Shown here: piece by piece, positions 33,443 through 41,379 of the stretch
How positions within the stretch are numbered: position 1 is the stretch's first letter
Layout: each line of letters begins with the position of its first letter
Assembly (NCBI RefSeq): GCF_036625195.1
Contig: NZ_JAZKUG010000001.1
Span: forward strand, 1,302,001-1,366,000
DNA: 64,000 nt
Reading direction: 5' to 3'
Origin: Accumulibacter sp.
GTDB taxonomy: Bacteria; Pseudomonadota; Gammaproteobacteria; Burkholderiales; Rhodocyclaceae
The notes under the pieces: generated by a model
What the model was told of the DNA's origin: nothing
Databases searched by the model: none
The model's input: the letters and a program-made list of their open reading frames with translations, nothing else
Translations under genes and position numbers: made by a program

Positions 33443-35320
33443 ATGGATCGCCATACGCGATGGTTGCGGGAGATGGTCGTGGCCGACGAGTGCTTCGATG
33501 CGACAGCTGTGGCAGCACTGCTGCAACCGGTCGTCGACCGTCATCGACGCGATCCCCTGCGCTTGCTGCAAATCCTGCGTGAGGCGCAGGAAGTGCTTGG
33601 CTACCTGCCGCGGACGGCATTGACCGCCATCGCCGACGCCGTCGAACTGCCGCGTGCGCGTGTCGAGGGCGTTGCCGGCTTCTACTCGTTTCTCCATCTG
33701 CAGCCCGTTGGACGCTATCGCATCCTTTTCTCCGACAACGTGACCGATCGCATGCTTGGCAGCGTCGAACTGATGGATCGCCTGTGCCACCGCCTCTGGA
33801 TCGAGCGCGGCAAGGTTTCGGAGGACGGCCTGGTCAGTGTCGACACCACCTCCTGTACCGGCATGTGCGATCAGGGGCCGGCGCTGCTGGTCAATGGACG
33901 GCCGCTGACGCGCCTGTCGGCCGAGCGCATCGACCGCATCAGTGAGCTGGTGCGGGCGCAGGTGGCGGTAAGCGACTGGCCAGAGGAGTGGTTTCTCGTC
34001 GCCGACAACATCCGCCGCCGCGATGTGCTGCTCGCCACCGCATCCACTCCCGGCGAGGCGATGCGGGCTGCGGTTGCGCGAGGACGCGAGCCACTGCTCG
34101 ACGAGCTGAAACGGTCCAACCTGCGCGGGCGCGGCGGCGCCGGTTTCACGACCCACACCAAGTGGGAAGCGGCCCGTTGCGCGCCGTGCCGTGACCCGCA
34201 AGGCGGTCGCTACCTCGTCTGCAACGCCGACGAGGGCGAGCCCGGCACCTTCAAGGATCGCGTCCTGCTGGCAAGCCACGCCGATCTCGTCTTCGATGGC
34301 ATGAGCGTCGCCGCTTTCGCCATCGGCGCCAGGCAGGGCCTGCTCTACCTGCGCGGCGAGTATGCCTGGCTGCTGCCGGCGCTGAACGAGAACCTCGCGC
34401 GGCGGCGTCGCAACGGCTTGCTGGGCGTGGCCGCTTGCGGTCAGCAGGACTGGAACTTCGACATCGACATCCATCTCGGTGCCGGCGCCTACGTCTGCGG
34501 CGAGGAGACGGCACTGCTCGAGTCACTCGAAGGCCGGCGTGGCGTCCCCAGGATCCGACCGCCCTATCCGGCGCAGCAGGGCTACCGCGGTCAGCCGACG
34601 GTGGTGAACAACGTCGAGACCCTGTGCAAGGTGGGCCTGATCGCGCTCAGGGGTGGCGACTGGTTTGCCGGTCTCGGTACCAAGCAGTCGACGGGCACCA
34701 AACTGTTGTCGATCGCCGGCGATGTCGAGTCACCCGGGGTCTATGAGTACCCCTTCGGCGTCTCCATCGACCAGGTGCTGCACGACTGTGGTGCCGGCAA
34801 TGCGCAGGCGGTCCAGGTGGGCGGTCCATCGGGAAGCTGCCTGGCGCTGCACGAGTTCACGCGCCGCATCGCCTTCGAGGATGTGCCGACGGCCGGAGCG
34901 TTCACGGTCTTCGGCGCGCACCGCGACCTGTTCGAGGTCGCCCGCAACTTCGCCCATTTCTTCGCCCACGAGAGCTGCGGCTTCTGCACCCCCTGCCGGG
35001 TAGGCACGACGCTGGTCGCCAACTGCATGGACAAGATCGCCCGGGGCGACGGATCGCAGTACGACATCAACGAAATCTTCCGCATCCATCGCCTGTTGCA
35101 TGCCGCCAGCCACTGCGGACTCGGCCAGACGGCGTGCAATCCGCTGTTCGACACCCTCAACAAGTTCCGCCCGGCCTACGAGCGACGCCTGCGATCGCTC
35201 GACTTCGTACCCGCCTTCGACCTCGACCAGTCGCTGTCGATCGCCCGCCAGATGACCGTACGCGACGATCCGGCAGCGCATTTCGGCCCCGCTGCCGGGG
35301 TTCAGCGAGCCGAACGATGA
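33443..35320 (+). CDS. hoxF: NAD-reducing hydrogenase diaphorase subunit HoxF
   Basis: This 625-residue protein is the NADH-binding half of a group 3d [NiFe] hydrogenase. Residues 1-160 are a NuoE-like domain and 170-610 a NuoF-like domain. FMN and NAD sites are in LRGRGGAGF (228-235) and GAGAYVCGEETALLESLEG (347-364). The [4Fe-4S] ligands are C512, C515, C518 and C558 (CGFCTPCR and HCGL). In the NuoE part, two of four [2Fe-2S] ligands are lost: the first pair is S97 and D102, while C138 and C142 remain. It overlaps hoxU by ATGA. Confidence 0.96.
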   Translation: MDRHTRWLREMVVADECFDATAVAALLQPVVDRHRRDPLRLLQILREAQEVLGYLPRTALTAIADAVELPRARVEGVAGFYSFLHLQPVGRYRILFSDNVTDRMLGSVELMDRLCHRLWIERGKVSEDGLVSVDTTSCTGMCDQGPALLVNGRPLTRLSAERIDRISELVRAQVAVSDWPEEWFLVADNIRRRDVLLATASTPGEAMRAAVARGREPLLDELKRSNLRGRGGAGFTTHTKWEAARCAPCRDPQGGRYLVCNADEGEPGTFKDRVLLASHADLVFDGMSVAAFAIGARQGLLYLRGEYAWLLPALNENLARRRRNGLLGVAACGQQDWNFDIDIHLGAGAYVCGEETALLESLEGRRGVPRIRPPYPAQQGYRGQPTVVNNVETLCKVGLIALRGGDWFAGLGTKQSTGTKLLSIAGDVESPGVYEYPFGVSIDQVLHDCGAGNAQAVQVGGPSGSCLALHEFTRRIAFEDVPTAGAFTVFGAHRDLFEVARNFAHFFAHESCGFCTPCRVGTTLVANCMDKIARGDGSQYDINEIFRIHRLLHAASHCGLGQTACNPLFDTLNKFRPAYERRLRSLDFVPAFDLDQSLSIARQMTVRDDPAAHFGPAAGVQRAER

Positions 35321-36048
35321 ACACCCCGACCCTGTTGCTCGACGGCCTGCCGGTTCCCTTCAGCGTCGGGCAGACGATCATGGAAGCGGCGACAGCCGCC
35401 GGCATCTTCATTCCCCACCTCTGCCACCACCCAGACTTCAAGCCACAGGGCAGCTGCAAGCTGTGCACCGTGAAGGCGAACGGCCGCTACGTCTCGGCGT
35501 GCACGATGCCGGCGAAGGACGGGATGGAGGTCGAGAACAACTCGCCCGATCTCAACGACAAGCGGCGGACGCTGTTGCAGATGCTGTTCGTCGAGGGCAA
35601 CCACTTCTGCCCCTCGTGCGAGAAGAGCGGCGACTGCCTGCTGCAGGCGCTGGCCTACGAACTCGAAATGCTGACGGCGCATTTCCCGCAGTTCTATCCC
35701 GACCGGCCGGTCGACGCCTCGCACCCCGAAGTCCTCCTCGACTTCAACCGCTGCATCCTCTGCGAGTTGTGCGTTCGCGCCAGCCGTGAGGTCGACGGCA
35801 AGAACGTCTTCGCCCTCTCCGGGCGCGGCATCGGCAAGCACCTGATCGTCAACGCCGAATCCGGCCGCCTCGCCGATACCGGCTTCTCTCTCGCCGACAA
35901 GGCTGCGCATGTCTGCCCGGTCGGCGTGATTCTCGCGAAGCGGCGGGGCTTCCTGCAGCCGATCGGCTGTCGGCGTTATGACCGACAGCCGATCGGCATG
36001 CAGTTCGCCAGTCCGCCGGGGAGCGGCGGCAACGGGCCGGAGCACTGA
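35317..36048 (+). CDS. hoxU: NAD-reducing hydrogenase diaphorase subunit HoxU
   Basis: This 243-residue iron-sulfur protein, related to the N-terminus of NuoG, carries electrons between HoxY and HoxF. The [2Fe-2S] ligands are C36, C47, C50 and C62. A HFCPSCEKSGDC segment and later CILCELC and CPVG motifs bind further [4Fe-4S] clusters. ATG 35317 overlaps the hoxF stop. A longer open frame upstream lies inside hoxF and was rejected. The last 30 codons hold a long perfect inverted repeat and extend beyond the usual family end. Confidence 0.95.
   Translation: MNTPTLLLDGLPVPFSVGQTIMEAATAAGIFIPHLCHHPDFKPQGSCKLCTVKANGRYVSACTMPAKDGMEVENNSPDLNDKRRTLLQMLFVEGNHFCPSCEKSGDCLLQALAYELEMLTAHFPQFYPDRPVDASHPEVLLDFNRCILCELCVRASREVDGKNVFALSGRGIGKHLIVNAESGRLADTGFSLADKAAHVCPVGVILAKRRGFLQPIGCRRYDRQPIGMQFASPPGSGGNGPEH
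35958..35997 (+). repeat. Perfect 16-bp inverted repeat in the 3' end of hoxU
   Basis: GCCGATCGGCTGTCGG at 35958-35973 and its exact complement at 35982-35997 flank an eight-base loop. The stem would be very stable in hoxU mRNA, about 50 bases before the hoxY start. Confidence 0.85.
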
Positions 36049-36049
36049 G

Positions 36050-36604
36050 ATGAACCCGCCCGTCGGGCAGCGCAAGCTGCGCCTCGCGACGACATCGCTG
36101 GCCGGCTGCTTCGGTTGCCACATGTCGCTGCTCGACATCGACGAGCGCCTCTTCGAGCTGCTCGACCGCGTCGATCTCGATCGCTCGCCGCTGACCGACA
36201 TCAAGCACTGCGGTCCTTGCGACATCGGCCTCATCGAGGGTGGCATCTGCAATGCCGAGAACATCCACGTCCTGCGCGAATTTCGTCAGCAGTGCAAGGT
36301 ACTGATCGCCGTCGGCGCCTGCGCCATCAACGGTGGCCTGCCAGCGCAGCGCAACCATCTCGACCTCGGGCAGTGCCTGCAGGAAGTGTACCTGACCGCA
36401 CCCGGGATCGTTGGCGGCCGGATTCCCGACGATCCCGAGCTGCCGCTGCCGCTCAACCAGGTGCATCCGATCCATGAAATCGTCCGCATCGACTATTTCA
36501 TCCCGGGCTGCCCGCCATCGGGCGATGCCATCTGGAAGTTCCTCACCGACCTGCTCGATGGCCGCACCCCACGCCTCGGGCATCCACTGCTGCATTTCGA
36601 CTGA
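36050..36604 (+). CDS. hoxY: NAD-reducing hydrogenase small subunit HoxY
   Basis: This 184-residue small subunit holds the proximal [4Fe-4S] cluster next to the Ni-Fe site. Its ligand pattern is C20-x2-C23 (GCFGCHMSLLD), C91 in GACAINGG and C154 in IPGCPPSGD. It has no signal peptide, which fits a soluble cytoplasmic hydrogenase. It starts one base after the hoxU stop and ends 19 bases before hoxH. Length is typical of HoxY. Confidence 0.96.
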   Translation: MNPPVGQRKLRLATTSLAGCFGCHMSLLDIDERLFELLDRVDLDRSPLTDIKHCGPCDIGLIEGGICNAENIHVLREFRQQCKVLIAVGACAINGGLPAQRNHLDLGQCLQEVYLTAPGIVGGRIPDDPELPLPLNQVHPIHEIVRIDYFIPGCPPSGDAIWKFLTDLLDGRTPRLGHPLLHFD

Positions 36605-36623
36605 GCGCAAGGCGACGAACAGG

Positions 36624-38129
36624 ATGGCGACTGCAGATTTCCCACTGGCCAGCGCGACCGGCGATGGCGGCAACCTGCGGCGGATTGCCCTCGACCCGCT
36701 GTCGCGCGTCGAAGGGCACGGCAAGGTCACCCTGCTGCTCGATGATGCCGGCCAGGTGTGGCAGGCGCGGCTGCACATCGTCGAGTTCCGCGGTTTCGAG
36801 AAGTTCATCCAGGGCCGCCCGTACTGGGAGGTGCCGGTGATGGTGCAGCGCCTCTGCGGCATCTGCCCGGTGTCGCACCACCTGGCGGCGGCGAAGGCGC
36901 TCGACCATGTCGTCGGCGCCGACGAGCTGCCGCCGACCGCCGAGAAGCTCCGCCGGCTGATGCACGCCGGCCAGATCCTGCAGTCACACGCGCTGCATTT
37001 CTTCCATCTCTCGTCGCCCGACCTGCTCTTCGGTTTCGCCAGCGACGCCGCCCGGCGCAACATCGTCGGCATCGCAGCGGCACATCCCGAGGTCGCTCGC
37101 CAGGGGGTCCTGTTGCGCCGGTTCGGGCAGGAGATCATCCGCCTCACCGCCGGCAAGCGCGTGCACGGTACCGGTGCCGTACCCGGCGGCGTCAACCGCG
37201 CGCTGAGTCGCGCCGAGCGCGCCGATCTGCTGGCCGGCATCGAACAGATCATCGCCTGGAGTCGGCAGGCCGTGCAGCTCGTCAAGCGGCTGCATGCCGC
37301 CGACCCGGAGCTCTACGACCACTTCGGGACCTGTCGCTCGAATCTGCTCTCGATCGTCGGCGCCGGCGGTGTGCTCGATTTTTACGACGGCCGCCTGCGG
37401 GCCCGTGATGCCGATGGCCGGCTGCTTGCCGACGCCGTCCACGTCCGCGATTATGCCGAGCTGATCAGCGAGGAAGTGAAGTCCTGGAGCTACATGAAGT
37501 TCCCTTTCCTGTCCGCAATCGGACCGCGGGACGGCTGGTACAAGGTCGGCCCGCTGGCCCGGGTGCAGAACTGCGAAGCGATCGCGACGCCTCTGGCGGA
37601 AGCCGAGCGGCGCGAGTTCATCGCCCACGGCGGTGGCCGGATCGTCCACGCGCCCCTGGCCTACCACTGGGCGCGGATGATCGAAATGCTGCACGCCGCC
37701 GAAGCGATCGAGGACCTGTTGCACGATGACGAGCTCTCGGGCAGCGAGCTGCGCAGCAGTGGTGTGCGCCATCACGAGGGCGTCGGCGTCATCGAGGCGC
37801 CGCGCGGCACGCTCATTCACCACTACCGGGTCGGTGACGACGATCTGGTGACGATGTGCAACCTGATCGTTTCGACGACGCACAACAACCAGCCGATGAA
37901 CGAGGCCGTGCGTCGCGTCGCGCAGCGCTACCTCGACGGCCAGGAGCTGACCGAGGGCCTGCTCAACCACATCGAGGTGGCCATCCGCTGTTTCGATCCC
38001 TGCCTGTCGTGTGCCACGCACGCACTCGGCCGGATGCCCCTGGTGCTCGAGCTGCTGGACGCCTCCGGTCGACTGGTCGGACGACTGGCTGGCGCGCCGG
38101 ACGCCCTGTCGTCCGGCGGCGGCAGCTGA
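36624..38129 (+). CDS. hoxH: NAD-reducing hydrogenase large subunit HoxH
   Basis: This 501-residue catalytic subunit binds the Ni-Fe centre through C78 and C81 (RLCGICPVSH) and C460 and C463 (DPCLSC). It has the group 3 end DPCLSCATH, with H466 as the likely last residue after HoxW removes the 35-residue tail beginning ALGRMPL. The start ATG 36624 is preceded by AACAGG. Upstream open sequence overlaps hoxY and was rejected. The enzyme links H2 oxidation to NAD+ reduction, or the reverse. The hyp maturation genes needed for Ni-Fe assembly are not in the window. Confidence 0.97.
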   Translation: MATADFPLASATGDGGNLRRIALDPLSRVEGHGKVTLLLDDAGQVWQARLHIVEFRGFEKFIQGRPYWEVPVMVQRLCGICPVSHHLAAAKALDHVVGADELPPTAEKLRRLMHAGQILQSHALHFFHLSSPDLLFGFASDAARRNIVGIAAAHPEVARQGVLLRRFGQEIIRLTAGKRVHGTGAVPGGVNRALSRAERADLLAGIEQIIAWSRQAVQLVKRLHAADPELYDHFGTCRSNLLSIVGAGGVLDFYDGRLRARDADGRLLADAVHVRDYAELISEEVKSWSYMKFPFLSAIGPRDGWYKVGPLARVQNCEAIATPLAEAERREFIAHGGGRIVHAPLAYHWARMIEMLHAAEAIEDLLHDDELSGSELRSSGVRHHEGVGVIEAPRGTLIHHYRVGDDDLVTMCNLIVSTTHNNQPMNEAVRRVAQRYLDGQELTEGLLNHIEVAIRCFDPCLSCATHALGRMPLVLELLDASGRLVGRLAGAPDALSSGGGS

Positions 38130-38144
38130 AGGACGGCGGCAGCG

Positions 38145-38651
38145 ATGGTCGCGCGTGCGCCGGTCGCCGTCCTGGCCTGCGGCAACCCGAGCCGTGGCGA
38201 CGACGCACTCGGGCCGCTGCTGCTCGAACGGCTGCACGCCTGGCTGGCGACCGCCGGCCGCAGCGCCGCCTTCGAACTGATTGGCGACTGCCAGTGGCAG
38301 ATCGAACACGCGCTCGATCTGGTCGGCCGCGAACGCGTGCTGTTCATCGATGCCGGCGCCCTGACGCCGGCACCCTTCGTCTTCGAGCAGGTGCAGGCCA
38401 GTGGCTTTGTCGGCCCTGGGTCGCACGCACTGTCGCCGCAGGCTCTGCTCTCGGTCCTCGCCCGGATCAGCGACGAACCGCCCCCGGCCGCCTTCGTCCT
38501 GGCTGTTCGCGGTGAGCACTTCGAACTCGGCGGCGCACTCGGCCACCGCGCGCTGGCCCACGCCGACGCAGCCTTCGCCTTCCTGCAGGAGCTGTGTCGC
38601 GCGGCGAGTGCCGCAGGCTGGCGGGACTTGCTAGCAGCCTGTCGGACTTGA
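38145..38651 (+). CDS. hoxW: Hydrogenase maturation endopeptidase HoxW
   Basis: This 168-residue protease belongs to the HycI/HoxW (M52) family, which cleaves the large-subunit tail after nickel insertion. The N-terminal motif VLACGNPSRGDDALGPLL includes the Ni-sensing aspartate, LFIDAGA carries a second and ALSPQ a histidine just upstream (SHALSP). Length fits the family. The final codons (LAACRT and stop) are supplied by an inserted MITE-like element that starts at 38631, so the natural end is altered. It lies 15 bases after hoxH. Confidence 0.92.
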   Translation: MVARAPVAVLACGNPSRGDDALGPLLLERLHAWLATAGRSAAFELIGDCQWQIEHALDLVGRERVLFIDAGALTPAPFVFEQVQASGFVGPGSHALSPQALLSVLARISDEPPPAAFVLAVRGEHFELGGALGHRALAHADAAFAFLQELCRAASAAGWRDLLAACRT

Positions 38652-38798
38652 TGGGTCGAAGCGAAAGAAGTGGGAGACGAGCGCAGTTTTTCACGGATTT
38701 CAAGCGAATAGTGGTTCTATTCGTGCAGAAATACGGGGAGAAATGAGCCGTCTTCCCACTTCTTGCAGCCGACTTGGTCAAGTCCGACAGGCTGCTAG
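38631..38798. mobile_element. MITE-like element with 21-bp perfect terminal inverted repeats
   Basis: The first 21 bases (38631-38651) and the last 21 (38778-38798) are exact reverse complements. The outer four bases, CTAG, are themselves a palindrome and may be a target duplication. The next 17 are CAGCCTGTCGGACTTGA. Inner segments also pair: AAGAAGTGGGAGACG near 38666 faces CGTCTTCCCACTTCTT near 38750 with one base difference, and CGAATA faces TATTCG. There is no transposase gene. At 168 bp it is a non-autonomous element between convergent hoxW and the sirtuin gene. Confidence 0.85.
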
Positions 38799-39742
38799 GC
38801 CGGTCGCTGCACCGCCAAGTCCAGCAGTCGCCCGAGTACGGCTCCGCATTCGCCCTCGACCTTGCATGCGAGGAGATGGTCCGCCCGCGTCACGCCGTCA
38901 TTGACCGCCAGAACCGGTTTGCCCTGGCGCTGCGCGTAGTCGGCGAGGCGGAATGCGGAGTAGACCATCAGCGATGAACCAACGACCAGCAGTGCCGGCG
39001 CTGCGTCGATCGCTTGCGTTGCCGCACTGACACGGACGCGGGGCACACTGTCGCCGAAGAAGACGACATCCGGCTTCAGCATGCCGCCGCAATCCGGGCA
39101 ACCGGGAACCTGGAACGTTCTGGCGATGGCCTCGGCCAGCGTGGCGTCCCCGTCCGGGCCGGGGCAGACGGCGACATCTTCCATCCCGGGATTCGCGGAC
39201 CGCAGCCATTCCTGCACCGCAGAGCGCAAGAATCGCTGTCCGCAGGCGAGACAGAGCACCGTACCGATGCCGCCGTGCAATTCGATCACCCGTCGGCTGC
39301 CTGCCTTCTGGTGCAGTCCGTCGACGTTCTGCGTGATGACCCAGGAGACGACTCCCCGCCGCTCCATCTCGCTCAGCGCCCGATGCCCCGCTGTCGGACT
39401 GGCTCGCCCCAGGCGTGGCCAGCCGACGAAGCTGCGCGCCCAGTAACGCTGGCGTACCGGTGCTGACGTCAGAAAGTCCCGATGCTGGATGGGCGTGGCC
39501 TGTTGCCATCGGCCGTGCCGGTCGCGATACGCCGGGATGCCGCTGGCCGTGCTCAGCCCGGCGCCGGACAGCACGACCACCGGCGCGCCTCGCAGCCATC
39601 GCGCGAGCCGGTCGATGGCCTGGGCGTCGCCGAGCTGCTCGGCGGGCACCGTGCTGTCGTGGGGGGCTGCCCGATCGGCAGCTGCGAAGCGGCGCACGAC
39701 CGGACCCCCCGGATCGGCGGGGACAGCGTCGGGACCGTTCAT
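38795..39742 (-). CDS. Sirtuin (Sir2) NAD-dependent protein deacylase
   Basis: This 315-residue deacylase uses NAD+ to remove acyl groups from lysines. GAGLSTASGIPAYR and ITQNVDGLHQ are the NAD-binding and catalytic motifs, with the catalytic histidine in VIELHGGI. Zinc ligands are CLACGQ and CPDCGG. ATG 39742 follows an AGGAG box. The longer frame adds 10 residues and was rejected. The N-terminal 40 residues before the Sir2 domain are an unusual extension. Its TAG stop is part of the CTAG at the edge of the MITE-like element. It has no obvious operon partner. Confidence 0.92.
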   Translation of the reverse strand: MNGPDAVPADPGGPVVRRFAAADRAAPHDSTVPAEQLGDAQAIDRLARWLRGAPVVVLSGAGLSTASGIPAYRDRHGRWQQATPIQHRDFLTSAPVRQRYWARSFVGWPRLGRASPTAGHRALSEMERRGVVSWVITQNVDGLHQKAGSRRVIELHGGIGTVLCLACGQRFLRSAVQEWLRSANPGMEDVAVCPGPDGDATLAEAIARTFQVPGCPDCGGMLKPDVVFFGDSVPRVRVSAATQAIDAAPALLVVGSSLMVYSAFRLADYAQRQGKPVLAVNDGVTRADHLLACKVEGECGAVLGRLLDLAVQRPA

Positions 39743-39951
39743 GCCGATGCTCCTGCAAGGTGCTCGCGCCAACCGCTCGCCCGGCCACGCCGGCTGTGCT
39801 TCTCCGGCCAGAAGTTGTCGTGACGGGGCTTTCGTGCAGCCATTGTGCGACTTTTGTCACGGTCTGTCACCGGCCGTCGCCCAGAATGGCGGGCGAGACG
39901 TTGCTTGCCTGATCGGCAGCTGTCCTGCCGCTGTACATGGGAGGAAAAGCC

Positions 39952-41142
39952 ATGCCTCATACGCCGCACAACCTGCAGCACTGCGGTAGAGCGCTGCTCC
40001 GCACGCTCCTGTCGTCGCGGGCGACACGACCCACCGCGGGCGATCCGGTCGCCAGGGTCGGCCGAATTGCCAGGATCGGCGGCCCGGCATTCCTTTCGCA
40101 TGCGGCGGGCAGCGGCGTCGAGGCCGCCATCAGGAACTGGCCGCTGACCAGCGGTGATCTCCTGTCGACCGGCGTCGCCGGCAGCGTCGAGGTCGAGATC
40201 GGCTCGACTCTGGTGCACCTGGACGCCGACAGCGTGCTCGCGCTGGTTCGCGTCGATGATGAGCAACTGGCCCTGCGCTTGCGCGCCGGCAGCCTGACGA
40301 TCCGTTGTCGGTCTCCGGAGATGGCGCGACAGGTTGCCATCGAATGCGGTGATCTGCGTTTCGAGCTGTGCGACGCCGGTTTCTACCACCTTGCTGCCGG
40401 CAGCGACAGCGTCGCCGGAACGGCCTGGCAGGGGGCCCTGCGCTGCTCCGCCGGCGGCCGGTCGCGGCTCATCGCTGCCGGGCAGAGCGTTCGGCTGAGC
40501 GGCGACGGCGAACACGACGAAGCGCTGCCGGTCGACGGTGCCGGGCTCGCGCTGTGGACGCCAGCCTGCGACACGCCATGCGGGACGACTGAGGATCGCG
40601 GGCACGTGGCAGAGGAGTTGACCGGGTCTGGCGACCTCGCGCTTCATGGCGACTGGTACGAAACGGCGGCCTATGGCGCCGTGTGGTTCCCGCGTGACCT
40701 GCCCGCCGAATGGGCACCCTACCGCTACGGCCAGTGGATCTGGCTGGCACCCTGGGGCTGGACCTGGATCGGCGCCGAACCCTGGGCCTTCGCTCCCTTC
40801 CATTACGGGCGCTGGGCCTGTTTCCGCGGTGCCTGGGGCTGGCTGCCGGGATGCCGCAGGCAGCAGCCGGTCTACGCGCCGGCGCTGGTGGCCTGGAGCG
40901 ATCCGGTCGAGGCCGGGAGACCACCGTGCGGCAGCCAGCCGGCCACCGACTGGCTCCCCCTCGGGCCGCATCAAAGCTATGTGCCGCCGTACCGCTGCAG
41001 CGACCGTTACCTGCAGCAGATCAATGCGCCCCATGACGGCGACGGCAGCCACCTGGACGAGACGGGCCGGCAGCTGCTGGTAAGGCTGTGGACACGGGTC
41101 CGCGAACCCCTGCGCTCGTCGGGCGGCACAGCCCGCGCTTGA
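39952..41142 (+). CDS. FecR-like / DUF6600-type Trp-rich protein
   Basis: This 396-residue protein of uncertain role starts at ATG 39952 behind GGGAGG. Residues about 30-190 resemble a FecR-like beta domain (VEVEIGSTLVHLDADSVLALVRVDD, AGQSVRLSG). Residues about 230-300 are Trp- and Tyr-rich and repetitive, WFPRDLPAEWAPYRYGQW, WLAPWGWTWIG and HYGRWACF, like the DUF6600 module. No clear signal peptide is present, which is unusual for this family. The protein may bind polysaccharide or cell envelope, but this is inference. Confidence 0.72.
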   Translation: MPHTPHNLQHCGRALLRTLLSSRATRPTAGDPVARVGRIARIGGPAFLSHAAGSGVEAAIRNWPLTSGDLLSTGVAGSVEVEIGSTLVHLDADSVLALVRVDDEQLALRLRAGSLTIRCRSPEMARQVAIECGDLRFELCDAGFYHLAAGSDSVAGTAWQGALRCSAGGRSRLIAAGQSVRLSGDGEHDEALPVDGAGLALWTPACDTPCGTTEDRGHVAEELTGSGDLALHGDWYETAAYGAVWFPRDLPAEWAPYRYGQWIWLAPWGWTWIGAEPWAFAPFHYGRWACFRGAWGWLPGCRRQQPVYAPALVAWSDPVEAGRPPCGSQPATDWLPLGPHQSYVPPYRCSDRYLQQINAPHDGDGSHLDETGRQLLVRLWTRVREPLRSSGGTARA

Positions 41143-41379
41143 CGCAGTCGCGATTGCTGGCGCGCGCGGCCGTTTCGCCGCGCCGACTGATCGCACTGCC
41201 GGCATGGCTTGGCGTTGCGCCGGCAACCGCGAACGATGGCCAGCATTCCGCGCGCGCCAGGTGAGCCAAGTGTGGGATGATTCGCGGCGCAACATCCTGG
41301 TCAGTTGCTGGCGTCAGGTGCCGCCGCCGGCGTCACCCCGATTGCGCGGCGCTGCCGCTCGAACCCGACAAGCCGCCCC

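Noticed and set aside
38467..38781. Minus-strand frame across the MITE-like element and hoxW end
   Set aside because: No family resemblance. It consists of the element's reverse complement and antisense hoxW.
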